Shown here piece by piece: positions 16,400 to 25,179 of a DNA stretch of 64,000 nt. Source of the stretch: Paramesorhizobium leguminum (GTDB lineage: Bacteria > Pseudomonadota > Alphaproteobacteria > Rhizobiales > Rhizobiaceae); assembly GCF_003217235.1 (NCBI RefSeq), contig NZ_QJTF01000001.1, positions 1 to 64,000 on the forward strand, written 5' to 3'. Within the stretch, counting starts at the first letter, position 1. Each line of letters begins with the position of its first letter. The notes under the pieces are model-generated. The model saw only the letters and a program-made list of their open reading frames with translations, was not told the DNA's origin and made no database searches. The translations under genes were made by a program, and so were the position numbers.

Positions 16400-17686
16400 T
16401 TAAATCCTGTCCACCAGCGCATACCAGGACATCGCCAAAAACAGCAGTGGCGCGCGCAGGCTTCGCCCGCCGGGGAAGGGGGGAATATTCAGTTCCTCGA
16501 AAAGCTTCAGCCGCTCCCGGTTTCCCGCCACCGTCTCCGCATAGAGCTTGCCCATGAAATTGGCGAGCATCACGCCATGGCCGGAATAGCCGCCGATGGA
16601 GATGACGTTGGGCATGACCTCGCGCACGAAGGGCTTGCGCGGCATGGTGATGCCGACCGAGCCGCCCCAGGCATGGGTGATCTCGATATCCGCCAGCGCG
16701 GGATAGATCTCGGCGATCTGCCGGCGGATATGGGTGCTTATCTCGCGTGGATTGTCGGCGGTATAGGCCTCCCGCCCGCCGAACAGCAGCCGATCATCCG
16801 CCATCCGGCGGAAATAGCGCACGACGAAGCGGGAATCGTCCACGGACTCGCCGCCGGGCAGCACGGAACTGTCCTTGTCGAGCGGCACGGTCGCGCCGAT
16901 GAAGGAGCGGATCGGCATGACATGCGCGGCGCTGACGGGTTCGAGCGTCCCGCCATAGGCATTGACCGCAATCAGCGCCTTTGCGGCGGTCACGTCGCCC
17001 TTGTCCGTCGTCACGGTGACGCGGCCATTCTCGGAGCGGATACCGGTCACCTGCGTGTTCTCGAAGAGGCGCGCCCCGGCCTTCGCCGCCGCCTTGGCCG
17101 TTCCCACGAGCAGTTTCAGCGGGTTGATATGCCCCGTTCCCGCATCATAGGTGCCCCCGAAAAAGCGTTGCGAGCCGACCCGCTCCGCCGTTTCTTCAGG
17201 AGGCATGAAGCGGATATGCGGATAGCCGAAGCGCGAAGCCATCAGTTCCGCATGGTCCTGATAAAGCTTCACATAGCGCGGCTTGTGCACCACCGACATA
17301 TGCCCCGGCACATAGTCGATATCGATCTGGTGCGTATCGGCAAATTGCAGGAGATGCGCCTTGGCTTCTTCCGCCAGGTCGAACAACGCCTTGGCGCGGG
17401 TGAAGCCATATTCCGCCTCCATCTCCTCCGCCCAAGCGCGCTGCCCGGTGCCGAGCTGGCCGCCATTGCGCCCCGATGCCCCATCCCCAAACCGCGCCGC
17501 ATCGAGAAGCACGACATCCACCCCGCTGGCGGCCAGATGATATGCGGCGGAAAGGCCGGTATAGCCGCCACCGATAATGACGACATCCGTCTGCCTGGAG
17601 CCGTCCAGCGCCGGATATTGCGGGCGTTCAAGCAGGCTCGCCTCATACCACGAGACGCCGGGGGAGATGGGGGATTGGTAGGGCAT
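16400..17686 (-). CDS. puuB: FAD-dependent amine oxidoreductase, PuuB-like
   Basis: A 428-residue DAO-family flavoprotein resembling gamma-glutamylputrescine oxidase. The dinucleotide motif VVIIGGGYTGLSAAYHL (about residues 35-51) binds FAD, and GASGRNGGQLGTGQR (about residues 69-83) and the C-terminal YSGHGVMLANFMGKLYAE are typical of PuuB. It oxidises gamma-glutamylputrescine or a related substrate. It lies downstream of the PuuA-like gene on the same strand, with the four-helix-bundle element (17704-18165) between them. Substrate is inferred from the pairing. Confidence 0.82.
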   Translation of the reverse strand: MPYQSPISPGVSWYEASLLERPQYPALDGSRQTDVVIIGGGYTGLSAAYHLAASGVDVVLLDAARFGDGASGRNGGQLGTGQRAWAEEMEAEYGFTRAKALFDLAEEAKAHLLQFADTHQIDIDYVPGHMSVVHKPRYVKLYQDHAELMASRFGYPHIRFMPPEETAERVGSQRFFGGTYDAGTGHINPLKLLVGTAKAAAKAGARLFENTQVTGIRSENGRVTVTTDKGDVTAAKALIAVNAYGGTLEPVSAAHVMPIRSFIGATVPLDKDSSVLPGGESVDDSRFVVRYFRRMADDRLLFGGREAYTADNPREISTHIRRQIAEIYPALADIEITHAWGGSVGITMPRKPFVREVMPNVISIGGYSGHGVMLANFMGKLYAETVAGNRERLKLFEELNIPPFPGGRSLRAPLLFLAMSWYALVDRI

Positions 17687-17703
17687 GGAAGGGCTCCGCC
17701 TTA

Positions 17704-18165
17704 GGGGAGTAAGGGAATAGGGGAGTAAGGGAATAGGTTAGGGTTCCGACAGTTTCCGAATGAGGAGCCGTAGCAATTTGCCGACGCTTTCACTCATCAC
17801 CATAATTGGTGCAATCGTCTGTTTTTGGCTGAAACCCAATCTCTCGGCAATGAGCAGGTGCGTTTCCACTTCCTTTAGTGAGCCTTGGGCAATACGCAGA
17901 AATTGCTGATAGGAGCCACGGGTGTCACGTCCATAGCCTTCCGCAATATTGGCCGGGACAGAAACAGCTGCCCGGCGTATCTGGCTCGTCAACCCATAGA
18001 TTTCCTCGCGCGGCCAGCATTCGGTCGATTTATATATGGCAGTCACCAGTTCCATTGCCTGCTGCCATGCCAGAAGATCGCGATAAGAATTGATTGCCAT
18101 ATGTGCCCCCGTATATTCTCCCCTTACTCCCTTACTCCCTTACTCCCTTACTCCCTTACTCCCTT
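17704..18165. mobile_element. Inverted short-tandem-repeat element carrying a four-helix-bundle gene
   Basis: The left array is GGGGAGTA AGGGAATA GGGGAGTA AGGGAATA (17704-17735) plus a degenerate unit (17736-17743). The right array is five perfect ACTCCCTT octamers (18126-18165) preceded by a degenerate one. Read on the minus strand the right array is AAGGGAGT, so the arrays are inverted and point into the element. Between them lies only the gene 17738-18100: its stop codon TAA is inside the left array and its start is 17 bases from the right one. The right edge touches the TGA stop of the PuuA-like gene (18165-18167). Three gene-less relatives are present at 29566-29692, 31924-31995 and 59814-59891. 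Mobility is inferred. Confidence 0.7.
17738..18100 (-). CDS. S23/IVP-type four-helix-bundle protein
   Basis: A 120-residue all-helical protein of the TIGR02436-type four-helix-bundle family, known from 23S rRNA intervening sequences and related to the Avd accessory protein of diversity-generating retroelements. Diagnostic pieces: SYRDLLAWQQAMELV, WPREEIYGLTSQIRRAAVSV, PANIAEGYGRDTRGSYQQFL and the late SLKEVETHLLIAERLG. No catalytic motif is visible; Avd-like relatives are basic nucleic-acid binders. GGGGG five bases before ATG 18100 is the likely ribosome-binding site. Its base composition looks poorer in G+C than the flanking enzyme genes. The gene occupies the whole interior of an inverted tandem-repeat element, and no rRNA or reverse transcriptase is nearby. 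Confidence 0.88.
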   Translation of the reverse strand: MAINSYRDLLAWQQAMELVTAIYKSTECWPREEIYGLTSQIRRAAVSVPANIAEGYGRDTRGSYQQFLRIAQGSLKEVETHLLIAERLGFSQKQTIAPIMVMSESVGKLLRLLIRKLSEP

Positions 18166-19589
18166 CACACATTAAGCAGCAAAAACTCCCGCTCCCACGG
18201 GCTGATCACTTCCATGAAGGTCTCGAATTCCGCCCGCTTGATCGCGGCGTAGGTGGTGACGAACGCGCTGCCGAGGATTTCGCGCAAGTCCTCGTCATCC
18301 TCGAACAAGGCGGCGGCTTCGATCAGCCCGCGCGGCAGTTCGATTTCATCGTCGTTGACAGTGGTTGATGCCGGCTGGTCGGGCTTGATTTTCTTCGTCA
18401 TGCCGATCAAACCGCAGGCGAGCGATGCTGCAAGCGCCAGATAAGGATTGGCGTCGGAGGAGGGGATGCGGTTTTCGACGCGGCGCGAAGAGGGATCGGA
18501 GCGCGGCACACGGAAGGCCGTGGTCCGGTTGTCATAGCCCCACTTCACATTGACCGGCGCGGAAGCCGCCTTGGTCAGCCGGCGATAGGAATTCACGTAT
18601 GGCGCGAACATCACCAGCGCATTCGGCACATGCTTCTGCATGCCGCCGATGAAATGGTAAAACGCCTCGCTCTCGCTGCCGTCCTCTTTGCAGAAGATAT
18701 TGCGCCCCGTCTTCTGGTCGATGATGGACTGGTGGATATGCATCGCCGACCCCGGCTGCCCCTGGATGGGCTTTGCCATGAAGGTCGCGTACATCTCATG
18801 CTTCAGCGCGGCCTCGCGGATGGTGCGCTTGAACATGAACACCTGATCCGCCAGCTCCACGGGGTCGCCATGACGGAGATTAATCTCAAGCTGCGCCGCT
18901 CCCTCTTCGTGGATGAGCGTGTCGATCTCCAGCCCCTGACCCTCGGAGAAATGGTAGATGTCGTCGATCAGCTCGTCGAACTCGTTGACACCAGCGATCG
19001 AATAGCCCTGTCCGCCGCCGATGGCGCGGCCCGAACGGCCGACCGGCGGCGTCAACGGATAGTCCGGATCGGGGTTCTTGCGAACAAGATAGAATTCGAT
19101 CTCGGGCGCCACGACAGGCTTGAGGCCCAGCCTGTCATAGGCGGCAAGCACCCGGCGCAGCACGTTGCGCGGGGTAAACTCGACGGCGCGCCCGTCCTGA
19201 TGCACCAGATCGCAGATCACCTGCGCCGTCGGGTCGCTTTCCCACGGCACGACGCAAAGCGTCGAAAGATCGGGCAGGAGCTTCAAGTCACCATCGTCTT
19301 CGGGATAGGAAAAGTCGCCGCTATCCTCCGGATAATCGCCGGAAATCGTCGCCATGAAGACGGCGGAGGGGAGGGCGAGCGAGGTGTTGGAGGTGAATTT
19401 CTTCGACGGCATCATCTTGCCGCGCGCCACGCCGGCCTGATCCGGCGTGATGCACTCGATATCCTCGATATCGCGCCAGGCGAGCCATTCCGAGACTTCG
19501 CGCCAATCCTTGACGCCACGAAGCGATTTGACAAATTCAGGCGTTCGGCGTTTCTCAGGCTTCGCCGGTTTTTTTATATTGGCAGGCAT
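18165..19589 (-). CDS. puuA: Glutamine synthetase family enzyme, PuuA-like gamma-glutamylpolyamine synthetase
   Basis: A 474-residue member of the GlnA superfamily, probably ligating glutamate to putrescine or another amine. Seen: the beta-grasp N-terminal region, APEIEFYLV with metal-binding Glu (about residue 160), GAAQLEINLRHGDP (about residue 233), the MHIHQSI segment (about residue 280) and NRTTAFRVP (about residue 340) for ATP/glutamate binding. No GlnA-type adenylylation tail is evident. ATG 19589 is used instead of TTG 19592. The stop codon TGA borders the tandem-repeat element. It pairs with the PuuB-like gene downstream and functionally with the potFGHI transporter. Confidence 0.83.
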   Translation of the reverse strand: MPANIKKPAKPEKRRTPEFVKSLRGVKDWREVSEWLAWRDIEDIECITPDQAGVARGKMMPSKKFTSNTSLALPSAVFMATISGDYPEDSGDFSYPEDDGDLKLLPDLSTLCVVPWESDPTAQVICDLVHQDGRAVEFTPRNVLRRVLAAYDRLGLKPVVAPEIEFYLVRKNPDPDYPLTPPVGRSGRAIGGGQGYSIAGVNEFDELIDDIYHFSEGQGLEIDTLIHEEGAAQLEINLRHGDPVELADQVFMFKRTIREAALKHEMYATFMAKPIQGQPGSAMHIHQSIIDQKTGRNIFCKEDGSESEAFYHFIGGMQKHVPNALVMFAPYVNSYRRLTKAASAPVNVKWGYDNRTTAFRVPRSDPSSRRVENRIPSSDANPYLALAASLACGLIGMTKKIKPDQPASTTVNDDEIELPRGLIEAAALFEDDEDLREILGSAFVTTYAAIKRAEFETFMEVISPWEREFLLLNV

Positions 19590-19665
19590 CAATCACCGAA
19601 AAATTGTTTCGTCACGTGGTGATGATAGCATAGGGCGGTGGGTCGAAGCATTTCATTTTTAGAAA

Positions 19666-19696
19666 CGGCAGCACGAAGCATTCCCTCGTGCTGCCG
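19666..19696 (-). terminator. Hairpin downstream of the 19713-20135 gene
   Basis: CGGCAGCACGA (19666-19676) and TCGTGCTGCCG (19686-19696) form an 11-bp stem with a 9-base loop. On the minus strand it is followed by TTTCT. It lies 16 bases after the stop of the hypothetical gene and upstream of the PuuA-like gene, so it probably separates the two transcripts. Confidence 0.55.
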
Positions 19697-19712
19697 TCAA
19701 ACAATAATTGTT

Positions 19713-20135
19713 TCAAACCCCAAACTGCCCCTGCAACTCCGGCACCGCCTGCACCAGCGCGTCCACCAGTTGCGGGTCGGCCTGACGGGCATAGGCGAGG
19801 ACCTGTGCCCCCGCGGCGCTGATCTGCTGCTCTGTTAGCCCGCTAGCTTTCAATGCCGCCACGCCATTGACCAGCGCGCCCACCTCTTGCCCCGTATTGC
19901 CGCCGAGCATGTTGGCAATGGTGCCGAGCAGGCCCGTGTTCACCTGCCCCTGCGCCATCACATCATTGGCTGTAGCCAATTGCTGCGCGCCAGGCAGCTT
20001 GGCGAAAATCTGCGCCGAGATTTGCGGCGATTCATGTTGCAGGATCGAAAACACGATCCCCGCCACCTTTTCAGCTACTTGCGGGCTGATATTGGCCTTG
20101 GTTGCGATAGTATCGATGAGTGCTTGTATTGCCAT
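19713..20135 (-). CDS. Hypothetical protein, Ala/Gln-rich helical
   Basis: A 140-residue protein I do not recognise with certainty. It is rich in Ala, Gln, Val and Leu and is predicted mostly helical, with a central glycine-rich stretch (TGLLGTIANMLGGNTGQEVGAL) somewhat like DUF937/DUF2780-type small proteins. No signal peptide, membrane segment or Cys/His motif is evident. ATG 20135 has GAGGAAG four bases upstream. A pair of 19-base direct repeats (20161-20201) lies just before it and a hairpin terminator after it, so it is probably transcribed alone. Confidence 0.7.
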   Translation of the reverse strand: MAIQALIDTIATKANISPQVAEKVAGIVFSILQHESPQISAQIFAKLPGAQQLATANDVMAQGQVNTGLLGTIANMLGGNTGQEVGALVNGVAALKASGLTEQQISAAGAQVLAYARQADPQLVDALVQAVPELQGQFGV

Positions 20136-20160
20136 GTCTTCCTCGCGGTAAAAAAGCCGT

Positions 20161-20201
20161 CAATCTTTTTGGCATAAAGATCCAATCTTTTTGACATAAA
20201 G
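20161..20201 (-). promoter_or_regulatory. Two direct repeats in the promoter region of the hypothetical gene
   Basis: CAATCTTTTTGGCATAAAG (20161-20179) and CAATCTTTTTGACATAAAG (20183-20201) differ at one base and have a 22-bp period, about two helical turns. They lie 26-66 bases before the start of the minus-strand gene at 20135. A tandem activator or repressor site is possible; no regulator is identified. Confidence 0.4.
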
Positions 20202-20247
20202 GTAATGACAGCAAAATGACATCGCAATACTTGAATAAAAGCAAGTT

Positions 20248-20490
20248 TTATTCATGGATTCCGTTCGTAACGATCACGGGAACCAGCAAATCCCCCCAAT
20301 TGCCGTCGCCGCCATGATGCCTTGCGGAGCGGACGAGTTCGACAGAGACGCCGGCCTCCACCGCCTTCATGACCGACTGGTTGAGGCGGTGCAGATCGTT
20401 GGCGAGCATGCGGATCAGCGCCTGCTGCTCCGTGCTCATGGCGGAGGATTGTTCCTCCGCTCTTTCCTTGACGCGTGAAATCGATGTCAT
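20248..20490 (-). CDS. Small conserved-looking protein downstream of isocitrate lyase
   Basis: An 80-residue hypothetical protein, starting MTSISRVKERAEEQSS and ending VIVTNGIHE. The N-terminal half is helical and polar (EQQALIRMLANDLHRLNQSV) and the middle has a HHGGDGNWGDLLVP segment. No known domain is recognised. GGAGAG lies just before ATG 20490. The gene starts 12 bases after the aceA stop, so it is in the aceA operon; a second reading frame of similar length over the same bases is a shadow. Confidence 0.7.
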   Translation of the reverse strand: MTSISRVKERAEEQSSAMSTEQQALIRMLANDLHRLNQSVMKAVEAGVSVELVRSARHHGGDGNWGDLLVPVIVTNGIHE

Positions 20491-20502
20491 GGTCGCTCTC
20501 CT

Positions 20503-21792
<1,290 letters not shown>

Positions 21793-21944
21793 AGCCTGTC
21801 TTTCTTGTTGCGTTCCAATGCTGGAGATATTGCTTTTGTCTATGACGAGATTTACATTTCACATCGAAACGGGCGAGAAAATTCAGGAAATGCGCTCTGA
21901 AAAACGGGTCATGCTGTAGAGCTTTGACTGAGTGGCCTTGTTAA

Positions 21945-21998
21945 TTTGTAAATGTTGTAATGATTTTCCTGTTGCTGCATCATGTACGAGTTTGTAAA
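21945..21998. promoter_or_regulatory. Two TTTGTAAA boxes between aceA and its divergent regulator
   Basis: TTTGTAAA occurs at 21945-21952 and 21991-21998, 46 bases apart. RamB/ScfR-type regulators are reported to bind TTTGCAAA-like boxes, and such a regulator is encoded next door, so these are candidate operators. The one-base difference from the known box and AT-rich surroundings keep confidence low. Confidence 0.35.
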
Positions 21999-22016
21999 AT
22001 TCGTATGTCGTGAAAT

Positions 22017-22170
22017 GCCCCTCACCCTTACCCTCTCCCCGTGAAGAACGGGGAGAGGGGGACATAAACGTTTCTGCCTTCTCCGTTGTGCCGGGCGCAG
22101 GGGAAAAGGAAGCAATGCGGCTCTGATGTCTTCCTCTCCCCGCCTGCGGGGAGAGGGTAAGGGTGAGGGG
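22017..22170. repeat. Dispersed palindromic repeat, family D, copy 2
   Basis: GCCCCTCACCCTTACCCTCT at the left end is the exact complement of AGAGGGTAAGGGTGAGGGGC at the right end, with an inner pair around CTCCCCG/CGGGGAG. It lies in the leader of the ScfR-type regulator gene and ends about 26 bases before its start. Confidence 0.88.
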
Positions 22171-22195
22171 CAATTCCAGCTGGATCCGAGGGAAA

Positions 22196-23611
22196 ATGGC
22201 CGAGCAGAAAATCTTCGCGGGTCCGCGCATCCGCCGTATCCGCAACGAGCGCGGCCTGACCCAGACGGCGATGGCCGAGTCGCTCAGTATTTCGCCGTCC
22301 TATTTGAACCTCATCGAACGCAACCAGCGCCCGCTGACGGTGCAACTCCTCCTGAAGCTCGCCGCCGTCTACAAGCTCGATCTCGACAGCCTCCAGGGGA
22401 CAAGCGGCGTAACCATCGCCGGGCTAAAGGAGGTCTTTTCCGATCCGCTCATTGCCGGAGAACTGCCGGGCGATCAGGAACTGATTGAGATCGGCGAGGC
22501 GGCGCCCAATGCTGCCGCCGGCATCGTCAAGCTCTACCGCGCCTATCGCGAGCAGCTTGATCGTCTCTCCGATCTTTCCACGCTTCTGGCGCAGGAGGGG
22601 CGCGAAACCTCGCTGTCGTCGGCGCGCCTGCCGCTCGATGAGGTGCATGATGTGCTGGAGCGCAGGCCAAATCATTTCCCGCTCATCGAGGAGGAAGCCG
22701 AAAGTTTCACCGGGCTGCTGAAGCCGGGTGACGATCTGATGGGCGCGTTAAAGAGCTGGCTTCGCGCCGAGCATGGCGTAAGCGTGCGCGTGCTGCCCGT
22801 TTCCACCATGCCCAACTGGCGGCGGCGCTATGACAGGCACTCGCAGCGCCTCTTCTTGTCCGAAAGACTGTCTCCCTTCGATCAGTTGCGCGAAGTGGCG
22901 ATGGAGGCGGTGCTGATCCGGATGCAGGTGGCTATTGCCGCGGAGGTCGAAAAGCTGAAGCTCTCCTCCGGCGAGGCCCGCCGCATCGCCCGTTTCGAGC
23001 TGGGCCGCTATGCCGCCCATGCGCTGATGATGCCCTATCAGGCGTTTCTATCGGCGGCGTTCAAGGCGCGCTACGATATCGACGTGCTGCGCTCGCGCTT
23101 CGGCGTCTCGTTCGAACAGGCGGCGAACCGGCTTACTACATTGCAAAGGCAAGGGGCGGCGGGCGTGCCCTTCTTCATGCTCGAAGTGGATCACGCCGGA
23201 AACCGCTTCCGCAGGGCAGGGGCGCAAGGGTTTCCGCAGGCTCATTTTGGTGGCGGATGTCCGAAACTCGCCATCTACGCTGCCTTCGCGCAAAGCTCGC
23301 AGATTCTGGTCGAAGCCGTCGAAATGCCTGATGGCGCGACCTTCCTCACCATCGCCCGCACACTGGAAGGCCCGCAAGGCGCTTTTGGCGAACGCCCGCG
23401 CCGCACCGCCATCCTGCTTGGCTGCGATATCGGTTTCAAGGACGACATCGTCTACGGCGCGGCGTTGACATCCTCGCCGCCCACCCCCATCGGCCCCGCC
23501 TGCCGTCTTTGCGAAAGGCAGGGCTGCCTCGCCCGCGCCGAGCCGCCCCTGACGCGGCCATTGGGTCTGGATGAAATGGTAACGGGATTGAGCGCTTTTG
23601 ATTTTCAGTAA
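22196..23611 (+). CDS. ScfR/RamB-type transcriptional regulator (XRE HTH, IrrE-like, DUF2083)
   Basis: A 471-residue regulator of the short-chain fatty acyl group. An XRE-type HTH occupies about residues 5-65 (IRRIRNERGLTQTAMAESL, SPSYLNLIERNQRPLT). A middle region resembles the IrrE/ImmA-like fold but with a FELGRYAAHALMMPY stretch in place of a clear HExxH zinc motif. The C-terminal DUF2083-like part has CRLCERQGCLARAEPP, a CxxC-type cluster near residue 440 typical of the family. ATG 22196 has GAGGGA just upstream. Divergent orientation to aceA supports a role in glyoxylate shunt or acetate/propionate control. Confidence 0.85.
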   Translation: MAEQKIFAGPRIRRIRNERGLTQTAMAESLSISPSYLNLIERNQRPLTVQLLLKLAAVYKLDLDSLQGTSGVTIAGLKEVFSDPLIAGELPGDQELIEIGEAAPNAAAGIVKLYRAYREQLDRLSDLSTLLAQEGRETSLSSARLPLDEVHDVLERRPNHFPLIEEEAESFTGLLKPGDDLMGALKSWLRAEHGVSVRVLPVSTMPNWRRRYDRHSQRLFLSERLSPFDQLREVAMEAVLIRMQVAIAAEVEKLKLSSGEARRIARFELGRYAAHALMMPYQAFLSAAFKARYDIDVLRSRFGVSFEQAANRLTTLQRQGAAGVPFFMLEVDHAGNRFRRAGAQGFPQAHFGGGCPKLAIYAAFAQSSQILVEAVEMPDGATFLTIARTLEGPQGAFGERPRRTAILLGCDIGFKDDIVYGAALTSSPPTPIGPACRLCERQGCLARAEPPLTRPLGLDEMVTGLSAFDFQ

Positions 23612-23651
23612 GAGGGCTGTGAGCGGCTCTTGTTGAAGGAATCGCGAGGCA

Positions 23652-23812
23652 CACCCCCCTCTGCCCTGCCGGGCATCTCCCCCTCAAGGGGGGAGATTAC
23701 ACCTTCATCGATGGCTGGCACAAATCGCAGATGTTGCAGAATAGGAGCGGAGCGTCGTGTCAGCCAATCTCCCCCCTTGAGGGGGAGATGTCCGGCAGGA
23801 CAGAGGGGGGTA
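23652..23812. repeat. Dispersed palindromic repeat, family B, copy 2
   Basis: ACCCCCCTCTGCCCTGCCGG...CTCAAGGGGGGAGATT and the inverted copy GGAGATGTCCGGCAGGACAG... bound a centre containing AATCGCAGATGTTGCAGAAT. Opposite orientation to copy 1. It separates the ScfR-type gene from the convergent LysR gene. Confidence 0.88.
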
Positions 23813-23845
23813 TTGTCCCACCAACACTTCCATCTACCCTCCTGC

Positions 23846-24715
23846 CTAACTCCTCGCCCGTTCCCCCCGGAACAGCGGCTGATGCTTGTCAACCAGATGC
23901 GCGAGGCGCTCGATCAGCGTTCTGATCTCCGGGCGATGCCGGTCGTCATTGTGCATCACCAGCCATTGCTTGTGGCGAAGTTCCTCGATCGGTGGCCCAG
24001 CACGCACCAGCGCCGGATCTTCGTCGCCGACGAAGCAGGGCAATACGCCGCGACCAGCGCCGCCGCGCAATAGATCATGCAGTGTGCGTGGCGTGTTCGC
24101 CCAGATGGTGATCCAGAGGTCGGTTTGCGCCAGAAGCCAGCGGGCGGAAGGCGTGATGGCGTCCTCGGAGCCGATGCCCACCCAGTTGCAGTCGCGCACC
24201 ATGTTGAAATGGCTGGCGCAAAAGGGCGCATAGGCGACCTCGCCGATCGGCCGGGCAGCGAGATTGCCGCCTTCGGGAAACCTGTTCCTGATGCCGATTT
24301 CCGCCTCGCGATGGCTGAGGTCCAGCCGCGCCTCGGCGGTCTTGAAACAGATGCGGAAAGCATCCGTCGGCTGCCACAGATGGCCGAGATTGATCGCCAT
24401 GAAATGCGACATCCAGCTGCCGGCGGATATTCGCACCATGGGAATCTCCGCCGCGCCCTCATTCCACTCCGCGATGGAACGCGCGGCCTCGTCCATGGCG
24501 AGGACCTTTTCGAGCAGCGCCTGGCCGTCCTTGGTCAGCGAATAGCCGGTCTGCCGCCGCGTGAAAAGCGTGCGCCCCATTTCCCGTTCCAGCGCCAATA
24601 CGCGCCGCCCGATGGTCGCCGGGCTGAAGCCGGTCCGCTCCGCCGCGCCGGTAAGGCCGCCCTGCCGGGCGACATGGAGAAAAAGATGCAAATCGCTCCA
24701 GCTTTCATTTTTCAT
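23846..24715 (-). CDS. LysR-family transcriptional regulator
   Basis: A 289-residue LTTR. The N-terminal winged HTH spans about residues 7-65 (DLHLFLHVARQGGLTGAAER, SPATIGRRVLALEREMGRTLF) and is followed by a shortened-looking effector domain with TEAR-type strands. LysR proteins normally regulate a divergent neighbour; here the divergent unit is the 48-residue peptide gene at 24812 and, beyond it, potF. The effector is unknown. Confidence 0.88.
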   Translation of the reverse strand: MKNESWSDLHLFLHVARQGGLTGAAERTGFSPATIGRRVLALEREMGRTLFTRRQTGYSLTKDGQALLEKVLAMDEAARSIAEWNEGAAEIPMVRISAGSWMSHFMAINLGHLWQPTDAFRICFKTAEARLDLSHREAEIGIRNRFPEGGNLAARPIGEVAYAPFCASHFNMVRDCNWVGIGSEDAITPSARWLLAQTDLWITIWANTPRTLHDLLRGGAGRGVLPCFVGDEDPALVRAGPPIEELRHKQWLVMHNDDRHRPEIRTLIERLAHLVDKHQPLFRGERARS

Positions 24716-24811
24716 TTTCGAAAAACCTGTTTCCGCCGTGTCCGTAGAATCGCGAGGGTGGCCTCGATAAATACGGTCTCATCTCATAACAGGTTTTTCA
24801 TGGAGGAAAAA

Positions 24812-24958
24812 ATGGATGTTCTCTTGGGTTGGGTGATGCTGCATGATGAACTCGTCCGCCATCATAGGAAAAGGAAAAGCAATCCTCTCGATGATCCGCT
24901 GGATCGCCCGGAATGGCAGTTTCTCAGATGGTTCTGGTCCATACCGAGAGGCCTATAA
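24812..24958 (+). CDS. Small 48-residue protein divergent from LysR gene
   Basis: A short open frame starting MDVLLGWVMLHDELVRHHRK and rich in basic and aromatic residues (EWQFLRWFWSIP near the end). The ATG at 24812 has a strong GGAGGAAAA ribosome-binding site at 24802-24810, which favours it over the ATG at 24800. No family recognised. The position opposite the LysR gene suggests regulation by it (inference). Confidence 0.5.
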   Translation: MDVLLGWVMLHDELVRHHRKRKSNPLDDPLDRPEWQFLRWFWSIPRGL

Positions 24959-25087
24959 TCCGTCTTGGCCGCGCGGGCGCTTTTGCCCTTTGGCCGCATC
25001 GGCCTGAAAATCCTGAAAATAAAGACCCGCAAGCCGGTTGACGAAACCCTCCCGATCTAAAAAAGTAATCCGCAACGCGGGTGCGAA

Positions 25088-25152
25088 AGCATGATCCCGA
25101 ACCGAAGGTCAGCGTCAGCAAAAAGGTGCAGACTTCCAGGTAAGATCATGCG
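25088..25152. repeat. Dispersed repeat, family A, copy 2
   Basis: AGCATGATCCCGAACC...CTTCCAGGTAAGATCATGCG is the family A palindrome with about 21 extra bases in its left half (AAGGTCAGCGTCAGCAAAAA). It ends 27 bases before the potF start and so lies in the potF leader. Nothing else is recognised between 24959 and 25179. Confidence 0.8.
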
Positions 25153-25179
25153 CAAAACACAAATAGTGGGAGTTTTCGG

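Noticed and set aside
16577-17704. 375-codon plus-strand frame opposite the PuuB-like gene
   Set aside because: Shadow frame of a conserved flavoprotein; no start signal and no recognisable domain.
17738-18100. Intervening sequence of 23S rRNA
   Set aside because: The protein family is known from such sites, but there is no rRNA sequence next to the gene here; the flanks are metabolic genes.
17738-18100. Avd component of a diversity-generating retroelement
   Set aside because: No reverse transcriptase, template repeat or variable repeat is visible anywhere nearby.
18117-18165. CRISPR-like array
   Set aside because: Octamer units are contiguous without spacers; there are no cas genes and the same holds for the other arrays and for the 58-bp repeats.
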